Source: Acidobacteriota bacterium
GTDB lineage: Bacteria > Acidobacteriota > Terriglobia > Terriglobales > Acidobacteriaceae
Length of the DNA stretch: 64,000 nt
Assembly: GCA_021851335.1 (NCBI GenBank)
Contig: JAJZEA010000002.1
Span: 1 to 64,000, forward strand
Reading direction: 5' to 3'
Within the stretch, counting starts at the first letter, position 1. The number at the start of each line of letters is the position of its first letter. Below are positions 16,222-24,442 of the stretch, in pieces. Below the pieces are notes generated by a model. It was not told where the DNA came from and ran no database searches. It saw only the letters and a list, made by a program, of their open reading frames with translations. The position numbers and the translations under genes were made by a program.

Positions 16222-16554
16222 CAGGTGGACTTCCTTATTTAAATTACCACACGCGTGATCCCGCGCCGGATTCGCGCGTCCGGATTCTCCCGTCCGGGCG
16301 ATCAAAGCGATTTGTGCCGCGCTGGTGCGAGAGTTGATGAACTGGTGCCCTTTCCAAGCGTCTATCCCCAAAAAGTGGTAGCAGGTAACCGGATGGGTGT
16401 TATTTTCATGACAACAGTCCATCTTTAGACTGTAACTGGAGCGGTTGTGCGCAGACACAGCCTGCAATGAGCGTGATACGAGGCTGAAGCGTTTGCGGTA
16501 GCGTTGGGCAGTTTCAGGCACGTGATGTAGAAGAGTCGGAACAGCGAGTTAACC
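16222..16554. other. Intergenic region upstream of the cellulose operon
   Basis: A 333-base region without a gene. It should contain the minus-strand tRNA-Lys promoter at its left end and the plus-strand promoter and leader of the bcs operon. Around 16374-16396 the plus strand reads GGTAGCAGGTAACCGGATGG, which partly resembles the 3' strand of GEMM-type c-di-GMP riboswitches. The remainder of the GEMM core (GCAAA and CGCAAAGC segments) is not found upstream, so I do not call a riboswitch. Confidence 0.35.
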
Positions 16555-18813
16555 GTGGCGGAACTGAGTCTTAAAAAGGAACAATTCGGATCACCAGAGG
16601 ACGTCACGACCCTCTTTGCCTGGGCCAATATGCGCGGGGCAAAGTATCGAGATTTTTCTGCCTCGCGAGCCAAAGCACGTGAAGAGATTCGCCGCCGAGT
16701 GGACGAAGCCGCAGCCGAAGAGTCGCTGCGTCAGATGGAGCGAGCACAACGGGAAGCGCAGGAGGCGGTTCAGCGCGCGGCTCGGGAAGCAGCCGAGCAG
16801 GCCGAGGCGATTCGGCGAGCTGAGGCCGAGCGCCTGGCGGCGATTGCGCGCGAGGCTCAGGCGGAGCGGGCAGCCGTGATGGCTTCGCAAGAGGCGCAAC
16901 GAAGAGCCGCAGCCCAGAGAAAGCAGTCTCCCCAGCGGATGGATTTGCCTGTCACCACGCCAACGGCGGTTCCAGCCAGCTTGCCGCATCTCAGCGCAGA
17001 GTTCAATCAGGATTTTCCTTCTCTCCATCCTGTACCGGGTTCGTCAATAGTTGCCGCGAAATCTTCGCACGCATCGGCTGCTGATGTGGATAATAACCAT
17101 ACTGACTTTTACGGCTCAGATTACGCTGGACTCTACGGAGCGGAGATGCCCGCACCTGAACTGCCCGGATTCCCGGGCGACTACACCTATTCAGCGGCCA
17201 GTGTCTCGGGCAATATGCCTGGAGCGCATCCACGCGCTTCCGATCGGCCACACTTTCCGGTACCTCCTGCGGAGACCATGGCCTATGCGCAGAATCGTGA
17301 AGTGCCAAATACCATGGCCCCGACGCCGGCGATGACTCCGGTACACGCGCTGCCAAGCTCGTACCGAATGGAGCAAGGCCGGGCCACCGAAGGCCAGGCT
17401 ACGAAAGGCCAGGCAACGAAAGGCGAGGCCACGGAAGTCAAGTCCGCCGAAGCTGCGGCAAAGGATTTCGCGGCAACGGAATTTGCCGGGCTGGAAGATT
17501 GGGAGCGTCCGCTGCTGCCATCCTGGCTTCAGGAGTTGCCTCACGCATTGGCTTATGGCGAGCAAGAAAAAGCGGAAGAGCATGTTGCGCCGGTGATTCC
17601 CATCTCTGTGTCGGCCACGTCTGCGGCTGTGGCTTCGACCATGCCAGCTTCCATGCCCGCCTTCACGCCTGCTGCCTGGCCCGCTTCCAGGCCCGCGCCC
17701 GCTGAATTGCAGAATTCATGGTTTCCTGCTGCGGCGGAGGTGGACCGGCGTCCGTTGGCTCCCGCGAGTGTGACATCCGCGGAAGCACGAGTTCCGGATC
17801 TTCTTTCGCAGTCGTTTCTGCCCCAGAGTTTTGCTGCCACACCTTCCATTCCTGCCGGAAGATCGGCGAACGAAGCGTCAGCGCAACGGCAATCGTATGC
17901 CGCTGCCGGCGGTCCTCTGGCGGGTGCGCAAAAGCAAGCTGACGATCCATTGCTTGCGTCCCGTGAGCGGATTACCCGCAACTGGTTTGCGCTGAAGAGT
18001 GTTTTCCACCCTGAACCGCAGCGCCAGGAGCAGCCGGTGCCTCAGGCGCCTGATCATCTACCCGTATTGGCGGTGTTTTCCCTGGCCGGCGGAGTGGGCA
18101 AGACGAGTCTGCTTTCCGCTCTGGCAAGGGCGCTCGCGTCACGGTCAGAGCGTGTGTTGCTGGTGGATCTGTCGGCGTATGGATTGATGCCGTTCTTCTT
18201 TGGTGCGCGCGATCAGAAGCCAGGCCAACTGCGAACGTTCAGTCCGCCCGGAGCAACATCCGATGCGCCGATCCAGATGATTACTCTGGACCCGGAGCGG
18301 CTGAAGGCCGAGGCAGGCGGTCGCGATGAACTGGTGCAGGAGATTCAACGTCATTGCAGCGGAATCCAGCGTGTGCTGATGGATATGCCGACAGCCTCCG
18401 GAGCGACGATGCGCCGGGTGCTGCGGCTGAATCCGACGGTGCTGGTGCCGGTGACTCCGGATATGAATTCGGTGGTCAGCGTGGGCGCGATTGAGTCGTA
18501 TTTTCAGAGTCAGATTGCGCAAGCGAATGCGCAAAGCCAGCCGCTGTATGTGCTGAATCATTTTGATGCGGCACAGCAGCTCCATTTGGATGTTCGAAAT
18601 CTACTTCGCGAGCAGATCGGCAATCGCCTGTTACCCTTTGTGCTTCGCAGCAGTTCCACTGTGAGCGAGGCGCTGGCCGAAGGTATGACGGTGATGGATT
18701 ACGCTCCGGGCACTGTGATTGCGGAGGATTATCTGAATCTGGCGAACTGGATTCGCAGCCTTTCGGCTCCTGCAATGGTGGCACAGCGAGGAGTGCGCTG
18801 GAGCGAGCGATGA
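16555..18813 (+). CDS. bcsQ: BcsQ-type cellulose biosynthesis ATPase with long N-terminal extension
   Basis: The C-terminal ~250 residues form a MinD/ParA-like ATPase of the BcsQ (YhjQ) type. They carry the deviant Walker A LAGGVGKTSLLSALARALA near residue 510, VLLVDLSAYGLMPFFFG, VLMDMPTASGATMRR, and LLPFVLRSSSTVSEALAEG near the end. BcsQ is thought to localise the synthase at the pole. The first ~40 residues (SPEDVTTLFAWANMRGAKYR) resemble the short BcsP-type segment. A strongly charged coiled coil follows (residues ~40-120), then ~370 residues of Ala/Pro/Ser-rich linker containing a tandem repeat. At 752 residues it is about three times the length of E. coli BcsQ. GTG 16555 has a weak ribosome site. 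Its stop overlaps the bcsAB start by 4 bases. Confidence 0.88.
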   Translation: MAELSLKKEQFGSPEDVTTLFAWANMRGAKYRDFSASRAKAREEIRRRVDEAAAEESLRQMERAQREAQEAVQRAAREAAEQAEAIRRAEAERLAAIAREAQAERAAVMASQEAQRRAAAQRKQSPQRMDLPVTTPTAVPASLPHLSAEFNQDFPSLHPVPGSSIVAAKSSHASAADVDNNHTDFYGSDYAGLYGAEMPAPELPGFPGDYTYSAASVSGNMPGAHPRASDRPHFPVPPAETMAYAQNREVPNTMAPTPAMTPVHALPSSYRMEQGRATEGQATKGQATKGEATEVKSAEAAAKDFAATEFAGLEDWERPLLPSWLQELPHALAYGEQEKAEEHVAPVIPISVSATSAAVASTMPASMPAFTPAAWPASRPAPAELQNSWFPAAAEVDRRPLAPASVTSAEARVPDLLSQSFLPQSFAATPSIPAGRSANEASAQRQSYAAAGGPLAGAQKQADDPLLASRERITRNWFALKSVFHPEPQRQEQPVPQAPDHLPVLAVFSLAGGVGKTSLLSALARALASRSERVLLVDLSAYGLMPFFFGARDQKPGQLRTFSPPGATSDAPIQMITLDPERLKAEAGGRDELVQEIQRHCSGIQRVLMDMPTASGATMRRVLRLNPTVLVPVTPDMNSVVSVGAIESYFQSQIAQANAQSQPLYVLNHFDAAQQLHLDVRNLLREQIGNRLLPFVLRSSSTVSEALAEGMTVMDYAPGTVIAEDYLNLANWIRSLSAPAMVAQRGVRWSER
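17377..17436 (+). repeat. Four 15-bp tandem repeats inside bcsQ
   Basis: Four in-frame copies of a GGC-N-N-N-GCN-ACN-RAA unit encode GRATE, GQATK, GQATK and GEATE within the disordered linker. The number of units could vary between strains without breaking the frame. Confidence 0.8.
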
Positions 18814-21800
18814 CGGCGACTCAGCTTTGGCATGACATTGGCTACGGACGATCCTTCTGGCTTCGACTCGCGCGATTTGCCTTTCTCATGCTTGCGCTGG
18901 GAGTCTGCTACTTCTTTGCGGTCCTGCCGCTGACCTGGCCACAGCAGGCCGTCTGCGGATTGTTGATGCTCATTATCGGGCTGGCCATCGGTCGCGCTTC
19001 GGAATCGTATCTGGTGACGCTGACGCTGATGATCATGTCGCTGTTTGCGACTTTTCGCTATGGATACTGGCGTCTCTCTCAAACCTGGTTTTTCTTTCAG
19101 GATCCGTCGAATCACTGGGGCGCGCTCGATGCGTTCTTCATTTTGCTGCTGATTTTTGCCGAAGTCTACTCCTTTGTGATTTTGTTTCTGGGCTATTTTC
19201 AGACGATCTGGCCGCTGCGGCGTGCGCCCATGCCGCTGCCGGAAGACACGGATCAGTGGCCGCATATCGACGTGCTGATTCCCACCTATAACGAGCCGCT
19301 GGAGGTGGTGCGCTACACGGCGCTGGGCGCGCTCAATATCGACTGGCCGACGGAAAAGCTGCATGTCTACATTCTGGACGACGGGCGACGCAAGGAATTT
19401 CAGGAGTTCGCCTTTCAGGCCGGGATCGGCTACAAGATTCGTCCGGATAATTTTCACGCCAAGGCTGGAAATATCAATACCGCGCTGAAGTCGCTGCACT
19501 CGCCGTTTGTAGCGATTTTTGACTGTGACCATGTGCCGACGCGCAGTTTTCTGCAGGTGTCGATGGGCTGGTTTCTGCGCGATAAAAAACTGGCGATGAC
19601 GCAGACGCCGCACCACTTCTACTCTGCCGATCCGTTTGAACGGAACCTGGGTCAGTTTCGTGTGATTCCGAATGAAGGCGAGCTGTTTTACGGCATTGTG
19701 CAGGACGGAAACGACTTCTGGAATGCGGCGTTCTTCTGCGGTTCCTGCGCGGTGATCCGTCGAGAGGCGCTGGACCAGATTGGCGGCATTGCCGTCGAGA
19801 CGGTGACCGAGGACGCGCACACCTCACTGCGCATGCAATCGCGTGGGTGGAACACCGCATATATCAATATTCCGCAGGCCGCGGGACTGGCGACAGAGCG
19901 GTTGTCGGCGCATGTGGGCCAGCGCATCCGCTGGGCCAGAGGCATGATTCAGATTCTGCGGGTGGATAATCCGCTGTTTATTCCCGGGCTGAAGCTGCCG
20001 CAACGGCTGTGTTACTTCAACGCGATGATGCACTTCATGTATGCCTTGCCGCGATTGATCTTCCTGACGGCGCCGCTGATTTATCTGCTGCTCTCCGACA
20101 CGAATGTGCCGGGCTATTGGGCGGCGATTCTGGCGTATGCGCTGCCGCATCTGACGCTGGCGAATATTACCAACTCGCGCGTGCAGGGACGACACCGGCA
20201 CTCGTTCTGGAATGAAATTTACGAGACCATTCTCTCACCGTATATTCTGTTGCCAACGTTGCTTGCGTTCATCAACCCGAAGCTGGGGAAATTCAATGTG
20301 ACGGCGAAGGGTGGACTGGTGAAGCGCAGTTTCTTTGATCGCCGGATTGCACAGCCATTTCTGGCCCTGCTTTTTTTCAACTGCATGGGGCTGCTGATCT
20401 CCATTCCGCGCTTCTTCATCTGGGATCGAGATCGACCCGGCACCGTGATTATGAACCTGATCTGGTGCTTTCTGAACATTGTCGTTCTGGGGGTTTGCGT
20501 TGCGGTTTCGCGCGAGATGCAGCAGCTTCGTCAACATGTGCGCATGAAGCTGGTGACCGAAGTTGAGATTGAGTTCAAGGATGGACGACGGGTGCGCGGC
20601 ACCTCAATCGATGCATCGAGCGGCGGCACCTCGCTGCGGCTGCCCATTCCTGCCGAGATCAACGAAGGGGAAATGGGTCGTGTGAGCTTTGCCAACTCAC
20701 TGATGGAAGGCGATCTGCCGGTCTCTGTGGTCTCGGTGGAAGGAACGCTGGTGCGGCTTCGCTTTGAAGAGATGACGATCCAGGAGCAGGAATTGCTGAC
20801 GACGGTGCTGTATTCACGTGCCGACACCTGGCTGGGCTGGGGCGAGGGTCGTGAGATTGATCAGCCGATGCGCAGCCTGGGGCGCATCTTCGTCATCTCG
20901 TTCCGCGGCTTGCGCATGATGTTCAGCAGCTTGCTATTGCCCGCGGCGCGATTGAAACAAGACAGGAAAACGAGGGCAAAGTCCGCGAAGGCGGCGATGG
21001 CAGCGCGGACGGCGGGCGCACTGATTCTGCCTCTGGCGCTGCTGTGTGGAGGCCGTGCAGCAAGGGCGGCATCGCAATCCGGCCCGGCAACGATTCCCGC
21101 GTCGACGGCAACCAGGACGATGGCGCCAGGCGCGGCTTCACCGACGGCGTTGCCGCCGTTGCCGCCTGCCCCGCCCGGACAGTTTCATGATCGGATCACG
21201 CTGAAGGATGTTGGCGACACGACGATCAATATGCGCGGCGTGGACAGCCAGCACACGGTTTTTTTCGATCTCAAGCAAACGTATGTGGTGCGCAAGGCGA
21301 AGATGCATATCGTCTATGCGTTTTCTCCCAGCCTGCTGCCACAGTTGAGCCACATCCGTCTGATGATGAACGGGACGCTCTTTGCGACCATCCCGATGCC
21401 GCCGAACTCCAATCCGACAAATGGAAGCCAGATTGCGGAGGCGGATTTCGATGTTCCGGCCGATGTGCTGGTGCGCCGGAATCAGTTCACGATCGAGTTT
21501 GTAGGCCATTACACGATGACCTGCGAAGACCCGGCGAATACGGCTTTGTGGGCGAATGTCAGCAATGCGTCCTATCTGGACGTCGCGGGAGACATTCTTC
21601 CGCTGACCAACGATTTGAGCCAGTTGCCACTGCCATTTCTGGATATTCAGTCGATTGAACCGCCGAAGATTCCCATTGTGTTTGCCTTGCCGCCAACGCT
21701 GAAAGGCGTTCAGGCCGCGGGGATTGTCGCGTCGTACTTTGGCATGGTTTCAGAGAATCGACCGGCGCGTTTTCCCACGTACATCGGAGCATTGCCGGAT

Positions 21801-23279
21801 GGCGACAGCGTGCTGATTGCGGAGAATCCGTCGATGCTGCCGGGCGGACTGGACCTGGGTACAATTACCCAGCCAACCGTGGCCATGCGTCCCAATCCAA
21901 ACGATATTTACAGCAAGGTGCTGATTATTACCGGAGCCAATGCGGACCAGACGTTGACCGCTGCGCGTGCCGTGGCCATGCACTCCGACCTGCTGCAAGG
22001 ATCCACGGCGACGATCAGCAATCTGGTTCTTCCCGCGGCATCGAAGGCTGACGACGCGCCACGCTGGGCGAGAGGCGATCACACGGTCCAGTTGTGGGAT
22101 TATGCTTCCGCCGATACGTTGCAGGGAGATGGCTCGGCGCCGATCAATGTCTACTTCAGAATTCCTCCGGACCTGTTTTTTGTGCAAAGACCCAATGCCG
22201 TTCTGCATACGGTTTATCGCTATAACTCGATTCCAATCGGACCCATTTCAAGCATTCAGGTGCGGGTCAACAATGCGTTTCTTGGCTCCTTGCCGCTGAT
22301 TCCCGGAACCGACCCGGCGCGCGTGGTCAAGACGGATGTTCCGGTTCCGGTGGTGAATCTGCGTCCGTTTTCCAATTCGCTCTCGTTTGATTTCACCTTT
22401 CAACTGCTGAAGAAAGGCGGCTGTAACGATTCGACGCCGAACAACATGCAGGGCGCAGTCACCAGCGACACCTATCTGGACCTGAAAGGCTATCCACACT
22501 ATGTTGGATTGCCGAATCTGGAGCTGTTCTCCAATGCGGGATTTCCTTTCACGCGCTTTGCGGATATGAGCCAGACGACGGTGGTGATGCCGCAGGCTCC
22601 GACATCTCAGGAGATTGAACTCTTCGCAACCCTAATGGGACACTTTTCGCGCCAGACCGGAATGCCTGCGCTGCGCGTGGGCGTGACGACGGCAGAGGCG
22701 ATGGTGCCCAACGCGGATACGGATTTTCTGGTGTTGGGAACGGGCGAAGATCAACCCGGATTTGATCGGCTGGGCAACAGACTGCCCGTGAACGTGCGCG
22801 CAGGCGAGGTTCAGGTGCGCGATACGCTGGGGCTGTTTACGCCGTTTCATCACGCGTGGTGGAAGATTCCAGTTCCGGACCACTCGGAGTCGGGAGAGTT
22901 GACGGCATCGGGCGTGCCGGATTCGGTGATTGAAGCCATTGAGTCGCCGTATAAGTCCGGGCGAAGCCTGGTGGTAATTAACATCAAGGACTCCGCCACG
23001 TATGACACTTTCATGACGAATTTTCTGAAGGTGCAGCAGGCCAGCGATATCAACGACAGCGTAGCGGTGATGCATGGCAATGAGTTTCAATCGTTTCGCA
23101 TTGGAACCAACGTCTATCATGTAGGGATGTTGCCGTGGTGGAATCGACTGACCTTGTGGTTTATCAATGTGCCCTGGCTGGCGGCGATTCTGGTGACTCT
23201 GATCGCATTTTTGCTGGCAGTGTGGACTCGCTTGTGGCTGCGGGAACATGCGCGCAAACGGCTACAGATGGAAGGATGA
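18810..23279 (+). CDS. bcsA: Fused cellulose synthase catalytic and regulatory subunits BcsA-BcsB
   Basis: One 1489-residue polypeptide. Residues 1-720 are BcsA: transmembrane helices at both ends and a GT2 domain (~150-430) with DD at 190-191, DCD 238-240, TED 333-335 and QRIRW 371-375. A c-di-GMP-binding PilZ domain follows, with RQHVR 574-578 and DASSGG 601-606. Residues ~735-755 (TAGALILPLALLCGGRAARA) look like the former BcsB signal peptide, now an internal membrane segment. From ~790 on it is BcsB, ending in a membrane anchor near 1455-1480. The enzyme polymerises UDP-glucose to cellulose and secretes it, activated by c-di-GMP. All catalytic and PilZ residues that I checked are intact. 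Such a fusion is known from Komagataeibacter AcsAB. It starts within the bcsQ stop (ATGA), and bcsZ follows after 2 bases. Confidence 0.95.
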   Translation: MTATQLWHDIGYGRSFWLRLARFAFLMLALGVCYFFAVLPLTWPQQAVCGLLMLIIGLAIGRASESYLVTLTLMIMSLFATFRYGYWRLSQTWFFFQDPSNHWGALDAFFILLLIFAEVYSFVILFLGYFQTIWPLRRAPMPLPEDTDQWPHIDVLIPTYNEPLEVVRYTALGALNIDWPTEKLHVYILDDGRRKEFQEFAFQAGIGYKIRPDNFHAKAGNINTALKSLHSPFVAIFDCDHVPTRSFLQVSMGWFLRDKKLAMTQTPHHFYSADPFERNLGQFRVIPNEGELFYGIVQDGNDFWNAAFFCGSCAVIRREALDQIGGIAVETVTEDAHTSLRMQSRGWNTAYINIPQAAGLATERLSAHVGQRIRWARGMIQILRVDNPLFIPGLKLPQRLCYFNAMMHFMYALPRLIFLTAPLIYLLLSDTNVPGYWAAILAYALPHLTLANITNSRVQGRHRHSFWNEIYETILSPYILLPTLLAFINPKLGKFNVTAKGGLVKRSFFDRRIAQPFLALLFFNCMGLLISIPRFFIWDRDRPGTVIMNLIWCFLNIVVLGVCVAVSREMQQLRQHVRMKLVTEVEIEFKDGRRVRGTSIDASSGGTSLRLPIPAEINEGEMGRVSFANSLMEGDLPVSVVSVEGTLVRLRFEEMTIQEQELLTTVLYSRADTWLGWGEGREIDQPMRSLGRIFVISFRGLRMMFSSLLLPAARLKQDRKTRAKSAKAAMAARTAGALILPLALLCGGRAARAASQSGPATIPASTATRTMAPGAASPTALPPLPPAPPGQFHDRITLKDVGDTTINMRGVDSQHTVFFDLKQTYVVRKAKMHIVYAFSPSLLPQLSHIRLMMNGTLFATIPMPPNSNPTNGSQIAEADFDVPADVLVRRNQFTIEFVGHYTMTCEDPANTALWANVSNASYLDVAGDILPLTNDLSQLPLPFLDIQSIEPPKIPIVFALPPTLKGVQAAGIVASYFGMVSENRPARFPTYIGALPDGDSVLIAENPSMLPGGLDLGTITQPTVAMRPNPNDIYSKVLIITGANADQTLTAARAVAMHSDLLQGSTATISNLVLPAASKADDAPRWARGDHTVQLWDYASADTLQGDGSAPINVYFRIPPDLFFVQRPNAVLHTVYRYNSIPIGPISSIQVRVNNAFLGSLPLIPGTDPARVVKTDVPVPVVNLRPFSNSLSFDFTFQLLKKGGCNDSTPNNMQGAVTSDTYLDLKGYPHYVGLPNLELFSNAGFPFTRFADMSQTTVVMPQAPTSQEIELFATLMGHFSRQTGMPALRVGVTTAEAMVPNADTDFLVLGTGEDQPGFDRLGNRLPVNVRAGEVQVRDTLGLFTPFHHAWWKIPVPDHSESGELTASGVPDSVIEAIESPYKSGRSLVVINIKDSATYDTFMTNFLKVQQASDINDSVAVMHGNEFQSFRIGTNVYHVGMLPWWNRLTLWFINVPWLAAILVTLIAFLLAVWTRLWLREHARKRLQMEG

Positions 23280-23281
23280 GC

Positions 23282-24442
23282 ATGGCGCAATGGCTGAGAG
23301 CAGCAGCGACGGCGGCGGTGATTCTGTTTCAGACGGCCGGCTTTGCTGCGCCAGCTCAGAATCCACTCGGCGCCGCTGATTTGTGGCAGGCGTATGCGGG
23401 GCACTTTCTCTCCTCGGATGGACGCGTGATCGATCCGCAGGGCGGTGACCGCACGACGTCCGAGGGGCAAAGCTATGCGATGTTCTTTGCGTTGGTAAAC
23501 AATGATCGGGCGCGATTTGACCAGATTCTGGCATGGACGGAGCAGAATCTGGCGGACAATCGCCTGGGTGAGCAACTGCCGGCGTGGGAGTGGGGCAAGC
23601 GTAAGGACGCAAGCTGGGGAAAGATGGATCCGAATTCGGCTTCCGATTCAGATCTATGGATTGCCTATGACCTGCTGGAAGCGGGCCGCTTGTGGAAGGA
23701 GCCGAAGTACACGGCGATTGGCAAGCGGATGTTGCCGGAGATTGCGCGGCGAGAGACCGCAACGCTGAGTGGGTTTGGTCCGGTGCTGTTGCCGGGCGAG
23801 TATGGATTCCACCTGAAGACGTCGTGGATCATGAATCCCTGCTATACGCCGTTGTTTTTGCTGGAGCGCCTGGCGAAGGCGGACCCGGCGGGTCCGTGGA
23901 TGGGAATTGCGCGGAAGCAGGCGGAGCTGATCGAGGATAGTTCTCCGGAAGGTTTCACGATGGACTGGGTGAGCTACACGCCTGGGATTGGATTTGCGCC
24001 ATCGGTGGAGAGTGCGGTGAAGTCGGATGGAGCGGTCGGCAGCTATGATGCCATTCGTGTCTATCTGTGGGCTGGAATGACGAGCGAGGATCAGCCCGGA
24101 CGAGGCAAGATTCTCAAAAGCCTGCATGGAATGAGCGAGTATCTGAAGAACCACGATGCGCCACCGGAGAAAGTGAATGCGATGGGGCAGCCGCTGGCAA
24201 ACGAGGGGCCAGTGGGATTTTCCGCCGCCGTGCTGCCGTTTTTGTCGGCTTTGTCGGATTCAGCGGCCATGGCGCGGCAGATGCAGCGGATAGAATCGCA
24301 ACTGGATGAAAAAACGGGACTTTACGGGAAGGTTCCAACCTACTACGATCAGAATCTGATCCTGTTTGGAATGAGCTGGATAGAGAAGCAGTTTCGCTTC
24401 TCAGGCAGCGGAGACTTGATTGTGTCATGGCAGCATCGCTGA
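23282..24442 (+). CDS. bcsZ: Periplasmic endo-1,4-beta-glucanase BcsZ (GH8)
   Basis: ATG 23282 gives 386 residues with a signal peptide (VILFQTAGFAAPAQ); the longer open frame from 23135 lies inside bcsAB and is not used. GH8 landmarks: TTSEGQSYAMFFALVNND with the general acid Glu61, LPAWEWGKRKDASWGKMD, SASDSDLWIAYDLLEAGRLW, and SYDAIRVYLWAGM with Asp256 in the place of the catalytic base of E. coli BcsZ. It trims or edits nascent cellulose in the periplasm and is usually needed for normal secretion. Its last codons overlap bcsC by 16 bases, so the two are co-translated. Confidence 0.95.
   Translation: MAQWLRAAATAAVILFQTAGFAAPAQNPLGAADLWQAYAGHFLSSDGRVIDPQGGDRTTSEGQSYAMFFALVNNDRARFDQILAWTEQNLADNRLGEQLPAWEWGKRKDASWGKMDPNSASDSDLWIAYDLLEAGRLWKEPKYTAIGKRMLPEIARRETATLSGFGPVLLPGEYGFHLKTSWIMNPCYTPLFLLERLAKADPAGPWMGIARKQAELIEDSSPEGFTMDWVSYTPGIGFAPSVESAVKSDGAVGSYDAIRVYLWAGMTSEDQPGRGKILKSLHGMSEYLKNHDAPPEKVNAMGQPLANEGPVGFSAAVLPFLSALSDSAAMARQMQRIESQLDEKTGLYGKVPTYYDQNLILFGMSWIEKQFRFSGSGDLIVSWQHR

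Noticed and set aside
16374-16396. GEMM-like c-di-GMP riboswitch upstream of bcsQ
   Set aside because: GGTAGCAGGTAACCGGATGG partly matches only the 3' strand of GEMM-I. The conserved GCAAA/CGCAAAGC parts and the P1b stem are not found upstream. An Infernal search with RF01051 would settle it; a significant hit would reverse this.
23135-23281. Longer start of bcsZ inside bcsAB
   Set aside because: The in-frame extension has no signal peptide. ATG 23282 gives a proper signal peptide and the length expected of BcsZ.
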